DNA from: JADLAT01 sp964348795
Lineage (GTDB): Bacteria > Pseudomonadota > Alphaproteobacteria > Micavibrionales > Micavibrionaceae
Reading direction: 5' to 3'
DNA length: 64,000 nt
Assembly (NCBI GenBank): GCA_964348795.1
Contig: CAYGDY010000012.1
Coordinates: 15,528-79,527 of the forward strand
Shown here: piece by piece, positions 60,367 to 64,000 of the stretch
Position numbering within the stretch: the first letter of the stretch is position 1
How the letters are laid out: the number at the start of each line of letters is the position of its first letter
Translations under genes and position numbers: made by a program
Notes under the pieces: generated by a model
Database searches by the model: none
What the model saw: only the letters and a program-made list of their open reading frames with translations
What the model was told of the DNA's origin: nothing

Positions 60367-61155
60367 ATGCCAAAGATACGGGAAAATTCACTTAATTTTT
60401 TGACTATGGATAACGAAGAACCGATTGTCCCCCTACGCATCCTTGATTTTTTTGAACTCCCCAGTGAGCTTGCAAGCGAGATTTTTAAATACTCCGAGGC
60501 GTTCACTGAGCTCAACGCCATGATAGAGGATGAGTTTGACAAGATTCGTCCACCCAATTCAAAAAACGCAGAATGCTTTAAATTCGAGTTTCGTGTGATC
60601 TGCCATCTGGCGCGGTATGTAAAGTTTCATACTTCACGCCCCGACAGGCAGAAACTGAAAAAAAGGTATGAAAACAAAAAGAAAAAGATTCTCAAAAAGC
60701 TTCAAGAGTTAAACAACATACTTCGTGACGGCGACCGCATGGAGAATCACTTCATAGAACAAATCATTCAGCATCAGATGGATGAACTGGCAAAAACACA
60801 CAAAGCGCATACGATTGAAAATTGCCTGCCCCGTTGTTTTGCTCTGTCCAGCCGCATTGTCGAGGCTCTTGAGCATGGTGATTCCGATGCGGAACGTTTC
60901 CTTCAAAAATATCATGGTGGGTATTCCCGTGAAAAGAACACACAAGCGGCGATCAATGCACTGGCAAGTTCCTACTCACGTTTATTTGATGCCAGACCGA
61001 CCAGTTCAGTCAATTCTGCTTTCATGCAATATGCCGCCATTCTGCGTTGGTACGTGAGGGATACAGCCGAACTTTCTGTCTATGATGAGGCCTTGATCTG
61101 TGATGAGGCTTTGATGAAAATTGTGCTAAAGGCCATCAAAAAAATTTCCGAATAA
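60367..61155 (+). CDS. unknown helical protein, element cargo
   Basis: A 262-residue soluble protein with an excellent AAGGAG site. It is mainly helical, with a basic patch (KKRYENKKKKILKKLQELNN) around residues 99-118 and polar helices after it. No signal, membrane segment or recognised domain. It lies between the toxin-antitoxin pair and the regulatory-replication genes of the element, a usual place for cargo. Function unknown. Confidence 0.7.
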   Translation: MPKIRENSLNFLTMDNEEPIVPLRILDFFELPSELASEIFKYSEAFTELNAMIEDEFDKIRPPNSKNAECFKFEFRVICHLARYVKFHTSRPDRQKLKKRYENKKKKILKKLQELNNILRDGDRMENHFIEQIIQHQMDELAKTHKAHTIENCLPRCFALSSRIVEALEHGDSDAERFLQKYHGGYSREKNTQAAINALASSYSRLFDARPTSSVNSAFMQYAAILRWYVRDTAELSVYDEALICDEALMKIVLKAIKKISE

Positions 61156-61323
61156 AATCAACAACATGGAAGAAAAGCTTTGATTTCATAGGGTTTTTGA
61201 AAGCTTCTGTTCTGTGCATTTCCTTTAAATCTCTGGCTTTTAATGGGTCAAAGCGGATGCTTGGTGTATCCGTACGTACCCAGACAAAGGGTATGCGAAC
61301 CTACCAAAATAAGAGGTTTTTTT

Positions 61324-61518
61324 ATGATAAAGCTTTCACTATCCATCAACGAAGTGTCCGAAGTCACAGGGTTAGGGCGGACAAAAATTTATGAAAATAT
61401 CGGTTCAGGAGCCCTGAAAGCCCGCAAATTCGGCAAGCGCACGATCATTTTGAAAGATGATCTGGATGCGTTTTTGTCCAATCTGGAAAACTACCCCTCC
61501 AAAAGACAGGGGGCGTAG
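61324..61518 (+). CDS. AlpA/excisionase-like DNA-binding protein
   Basis: A 64-residue protein with a MerR-type winged helix: LSINEVSEVTGLGRTKIYEN and LKARKFGKRTIILKDDLDAF. It is the AlpA/excisionase type that directs excision or activates element genes. The start ATG at 61324 follows AAGAGG. It ends 2 bp before the next gene. Confidence 0.85.
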   Translation: MIKLSLSINEVSEVTGLGRTKIYENIGSGALKARKFGKRTIILKDDLDAFLSNLENYPSKRQGA

Positions 61519-61520
61519 TC

Positions 61521-61886
61521 ATGACAGAGCAAAAAGAAAGCCCGCTGGGCGGCGGGGCTCCGAATGTCCATGTTTTGAGGCTGGATAGACTGGAGCGTAT
61601 CAACAAACTCCCCCAAAGGCAAGTTTTGCGCATAGCCGATGATCCCGTAATACAAAGGGCTGTGGATAAAATTTATGCGCAGGGTTCGCGCATGGTGTTG
61701 GAATTATTGAACACACTGGCGGAGCAATACATGCTGGGCACTCCAATAGAGCGTGAAATCAAGCGTCACGCGCTCTTGCCAGATGGGGCATTGCATCAAA
61801 TGGGGTGCGATACCATTCGATATATGCCCCCTTTGCAGGTTCCGCCCCGTCATGGGTTTGTTGAAAGCGAGGCACCCCATGAGTGA
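61521..61886 (+). CDS. unknown small element protein
   Basis: A 121-residue protein with a polar N-terminus, RLERINKLPQRQVLRIADDP, and a helical part (LELLNTLAEQYML). It ends in a proline-rich segment. It overlaps the start of the primase by 8 bases, so the genes are coupled. No family recognised, but similar-sized genes lie here in related elements. Confidence 0.6.
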   Translation: MTEQKESPLGGGAPNVHVLRLDRLERINKLPQRQVLRIADDPVIQRAVDKIYAQGSRMVLELLNTLAEQYMLGTPIEREIKRHALLPDGALHQMGCDTIRYMPPLQVPPRHGFVESEAPHE

Positions 61887-62724
61887 GGCTTTCAAGAACG
61901 CATTGGCGCAGGCGGGGCTTGTGACCCGTGATCCTGTGATAGCGGATGGACGGCTGTACCGCTTTCATGTGGAGGGGGACAAACCCCAAAGCAAGAACGG
62001 GTGGTATGTCCTGTATGGGGACGGGGTGCCGGCTGGGTGCTTCGGGAACTGGAAAACGGGTGAACGGCACACATGGTGCGCGAAGCCTGACAGGGAGCTG
62101 ACACAGGCGTAGCGGGAACAAAACCGTTGCCGCATGATAGAGGTGCAAAAAGCCCGCGAGGCCGAGGAAGAGGCACGGCGCAGGGCGGCCAGAGATAAGG
62201 CCGCGTCAATTTGGCGGGATTTGAGCCCCGCGCCCGATAATCATCCCTATTTGGTGAGAAAGCGTGTGCACAATCACGGCTTGCGCGTGTCTGGCGGGGC
62301 GTTGGTGGTGCCGATACGTAATAGCGCGGGGGTGCTGCATTCCCTGCAATTCATAGACGGGGACGGGCAAAAGCGGTTCCTCTCTGGTGGGCGGAAAAAG
62401 GGCTGCTATTTCGCGATAGGTGCCCCCACGGGCAGGCTGTGTATTGCGGAAGGGTATGCCACCGCCGCCAGCGTGCACGAGGTCACGGGGTATGCCGTGG
62501 CTGTGGCGTTTGATGCGGGGAACCTTGCGCCCGTGGCACTGGCACTTCGAGCAAAGTACCCTAGCCTGATCCTCACCATTTGCGCCGATAACGATGCTGA
62601 CGCACCCCATAATACGGGGTTGACCAAGGCACGGGAAGCCGCGCTGGCGGTGGGGGCTTTGTTGGCCGTGCCGCCTATATCTGGCGATTTCAACGATTTA
62701 TATACAAGGAGTTTTCATGTCTAA
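61879..62724 (+). pseudogene. TOPRIM-domain primase interrupted by one in-frame TAG
   Basis: The frame from ATG 61879 reads a primase N-terminal module (YRFHVEGDKPQSKNGWYVLY, then GCFGNWKTGERHTW), hits TAG at 62110-62112 after ELTQA, and continues in the same frame as REQNRCRMIEVQKAREAEEE, then NHPYLVRKRVHNHGLRVSGG, LCIAEGYATAASVHEVTGYA (TOPRIM) and TICADNDADAPHNTGLTKAR. Relatives have a Glu-rich segment at the stop position, so a GAG-to-TAG change is likely. Restart at ATG 62134 could still make the TOPRIM part alone. Confidence 0.75.
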
Positions 62725-64000
62725 TGTACACGCCGTTCAATCGGCCATAGAATCCGCCGCGCTCCCCCTTGAAACGGACGAGCAACGCATATACCGCCTC
62801 TCGCTCCTTTCTACATTGGAGTATGACAGGGTACGGGAAAAAGAAGCTGAGGCCATGGGGGTGCGTGTCGGGACGCTGGATAAGGACGTGGCAAAAACCC
62901 GCCAAGTCAATCCGCTTGTACCGTCCCTCTCCCCAAGCATTGCCCCGTGTGGGGAGTCTGTGGATGGGGAGGTGCTCTTGACCGATATACGCGACACGAT
63001 CAAACGATTTATTGTCTGTGATCCTAAAACCGCGATTGCCGCGACCCTCTGGATCGCCTTTACATGGTTTATTGAAAACGTACAGGTTGCCCCGCTGGCA
63101 ATCATCACCGCGCCCGAGAAACGATGCGGCAAGTCGCAATTCCTGAGCTTGATAGGCCTGTTATCCCGTAATCCTTTGGTGGCCTCCAATATCTCGCCGT
63201 CTGCGATCTTTCGGGTGATCGAGGCACAACGCCCCACCCTTCTGATAGATGAGGCCGATGCGTTTTTGAAAGACAACGAGGAAGCGCGGGGCATTCTCAA
63301 TTCAGGCCACACCAGACAATCCGCGTATGTTATTCGGGTTGTGGGCGATGACCATGAACCAAAACAATTCAGTACATGGGGCGCAAAGGCGATTTCAGGC
63401 ATTGGCACGCTGGCCGACACCTTGATGGACAGGGCTATTGTTCTGGAGCTACGCCGCAAGATGAAACATGAACATGTGGAACGCCTGAGATACGCCGATG
63501 ACAGGCTGTTTGAACGGCTGGCCTCTATGCTGGCGCGATATGCCCAAGATCACGGAAATGCGATAGGACACGCCCGCCCCGTCTTGCCCGAGGCCTTGAA
63601 TGACCGTGCGCAGGATAATTGGGAGCCCCTTTTGGCGATTGCTGATTATGTGGGCGGGGACTGGCCACGATGGGCACGGGAGGCCGCCCTGCAAATCTCT
63701 GGTGACGGGGAGCAAGATTCGGGCTCTCTCTCCTCCGAGCTTTTAGCCGATATAAAAACGGTCTTTGAAGAGAAATATGTTTGTAAGGTCAAAACGGCGG
63801 ATTTGATTGATTATCTCTGTGAGGATGACATGCGCCCATGGTCAACCTATAACAGGGGCAAGCCGATGACCCCCAGACAATTGGCGAAACGTCTTTCGGG
63901 GTATGGTATCGAGCCCAAGGGCGTGCGTATCGGGACGGCAACGCCAAAGGGATACGAGCGGGATCAATTTGAAGATACTTTTGCCCGCTACCTCTCCACC
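62717..64000 (+). CDS. DUF3631-domain helicase-like protein (partial)
   Basis: Starts at ATG 62717 (AAGGAG upstream) and is open to the right edge, giving 428 residues. A P-loop (PEKRCGKSQFLSLIG, about 133-147) and Walker B (PTLLIDEADAF, about 173-183) are followed by a core with VIRVVGDDHEP and MDRAIVLELRRKM, and by the DUF3631 region with MTPRQLAKRLSGYGIEPKGV. These proteins accompany element primases and probably unwind DNA at the replication origin. The 3' end is missing. It overlaps the primase stop by 8 bases. Confidence 0.88.
   Translation, partial: MSNVHAVQSAIESAALPLETDEQRIYRLSLLSTLEYDRVREKEAEAMGVRVGTLDKDVAKTRQVNPLVPSLSPSIAPCGESVDGEVLLTDIRDTIKRFIVCDPKTAIAATLWIAFTWFIENVQVAPLAIITAPEKRCGKSQFLSLIGLLSRNPLVASNISPSAIFRVIEAQRPTLLIDEADAFLKDNEEARGILNSGHTRQSAYVIRVVGDDHEPKQFSTWGAKAISGIGTLADTLMDRAIVLELRRKMKHEHVERLRYADDRLFERLASMLARYAQDHGNAIGHARPVLPEALNDRAQDNWEPLLAIADYVGGDWPRWAREAALQISGDGEQDSGSLSSELLADIKTVFEEKYVCKVKTADLIDYLCEDDMRPWSTYNRGKPMTPRQLAKRLSGYGIEPKGVRIGTATPKGYERDQFEDTFARYLST

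Noticed and set aside
62737..63459. Long minus-strand frame at the right end
   Set aside because: The plus-strand frame there has P-loop and DUF3631 features and a good start; the minus frame is its shadow.
1..64000. CRISPR arrays, rRNA genes and insertion sequences
   Set aside because: I looked for regularly spaced direct repeats, rRNA signatures and transposase motifs and saw none.

Overview
This is a contiguous piece of a bacterial chromosome, almost certainly from an alphaproteobacterium. The signs are gene order and lineage-typical families: yajC-secD-secF-Mth938, mdh/sucC/zapE, SPOR-nagZ-scpA-scpB-tatABC, xthA-erpA-dgt, UPF0262-infA-maf-rng, DUF2336, and a CpdR-type response regulator. 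I cannot name the order with confidence; a Micavibrio-like or Rhodospirillales-like lineage is possible. Several normally fixed neighbourhoods are broken: sdhB without sdhCDA, sucC without sucD, ftsZ without ftsQA, and no argS between dgt and the SPOR gene. This points to a rearranged genome.

Layout. 1-4.3 kb: the end of a TMEM175-like channel gene, then the Sec accessory operon on the minus strand. 4.3-10.4 kb: ftsZ, a diguanylate cyclase, sdhB, DUF167, nadC and sucC. 10.6-15.4 kb: a four-gene plus-strand cluster of leaderless proteins of unknown function, including a bifunctional peptidoglycan hydrolase (NlpC/P60 plus a lambda-endolysin-like domain), lying between sucC and mdh. 15.4-26.2 kb: a long minus-strand series with two tandem malate dehydrogenases, DUF2336, zapE, tatCBA, scpBA, nagZ, a SPOR protein and dgt. 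26.2-31.1 kb: divergent erpA, xthA, two lipoproteins, a SulP transporter and a small unknown. 31.3-39.3 kb: tRNA-Thr, dcd, murA, a disturbed stretch with a truncated gene and a 60-bp duplication, hisG, UPF0262, infA, maf, an RNase E/G homologue and tRNA-Phe. 39.5-45.8 kb: a chemoreceptor, a cyclic-nucleotide-binding protein, 3-hydroxybutyrate dehydrogenase, a large FecR-domain protein and a PEP-CTERM-like protein. 45.9-57.9 kb: glpK-glpD, a two-component pair divergent from a YjbH-like outer-membrane protein, rluD, a propeller-like exported protein, a glycosyltransferase, cpdR and an exported unknown. 58.0-64.0 kb: tRNA-Val carrying an integrated element with a P4-type integrase, toxin-antitoxin pair, excisionase-like regulator, a TOPRIM primase interrupted by an in-frame TAG, and a DUF3631 helicase-like gene that runs off the window.

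Functionally most of the window is housekeeping: protein export, division, TCA cycle, NAD synthesis, chromosome segregation and cell-wall recycling. The accessory parts are the 10.6-15.4 kb cluster, the 33.7-35.6 kb disturbed patch, the surface-protein block at 42.6-45.8 kb and the tRNA-Val island. The 10.6-15.4 kb cluster is the best candidate for an undescribed system. All calls come from reading the sequence and translated proteins by eye; no database search was run.
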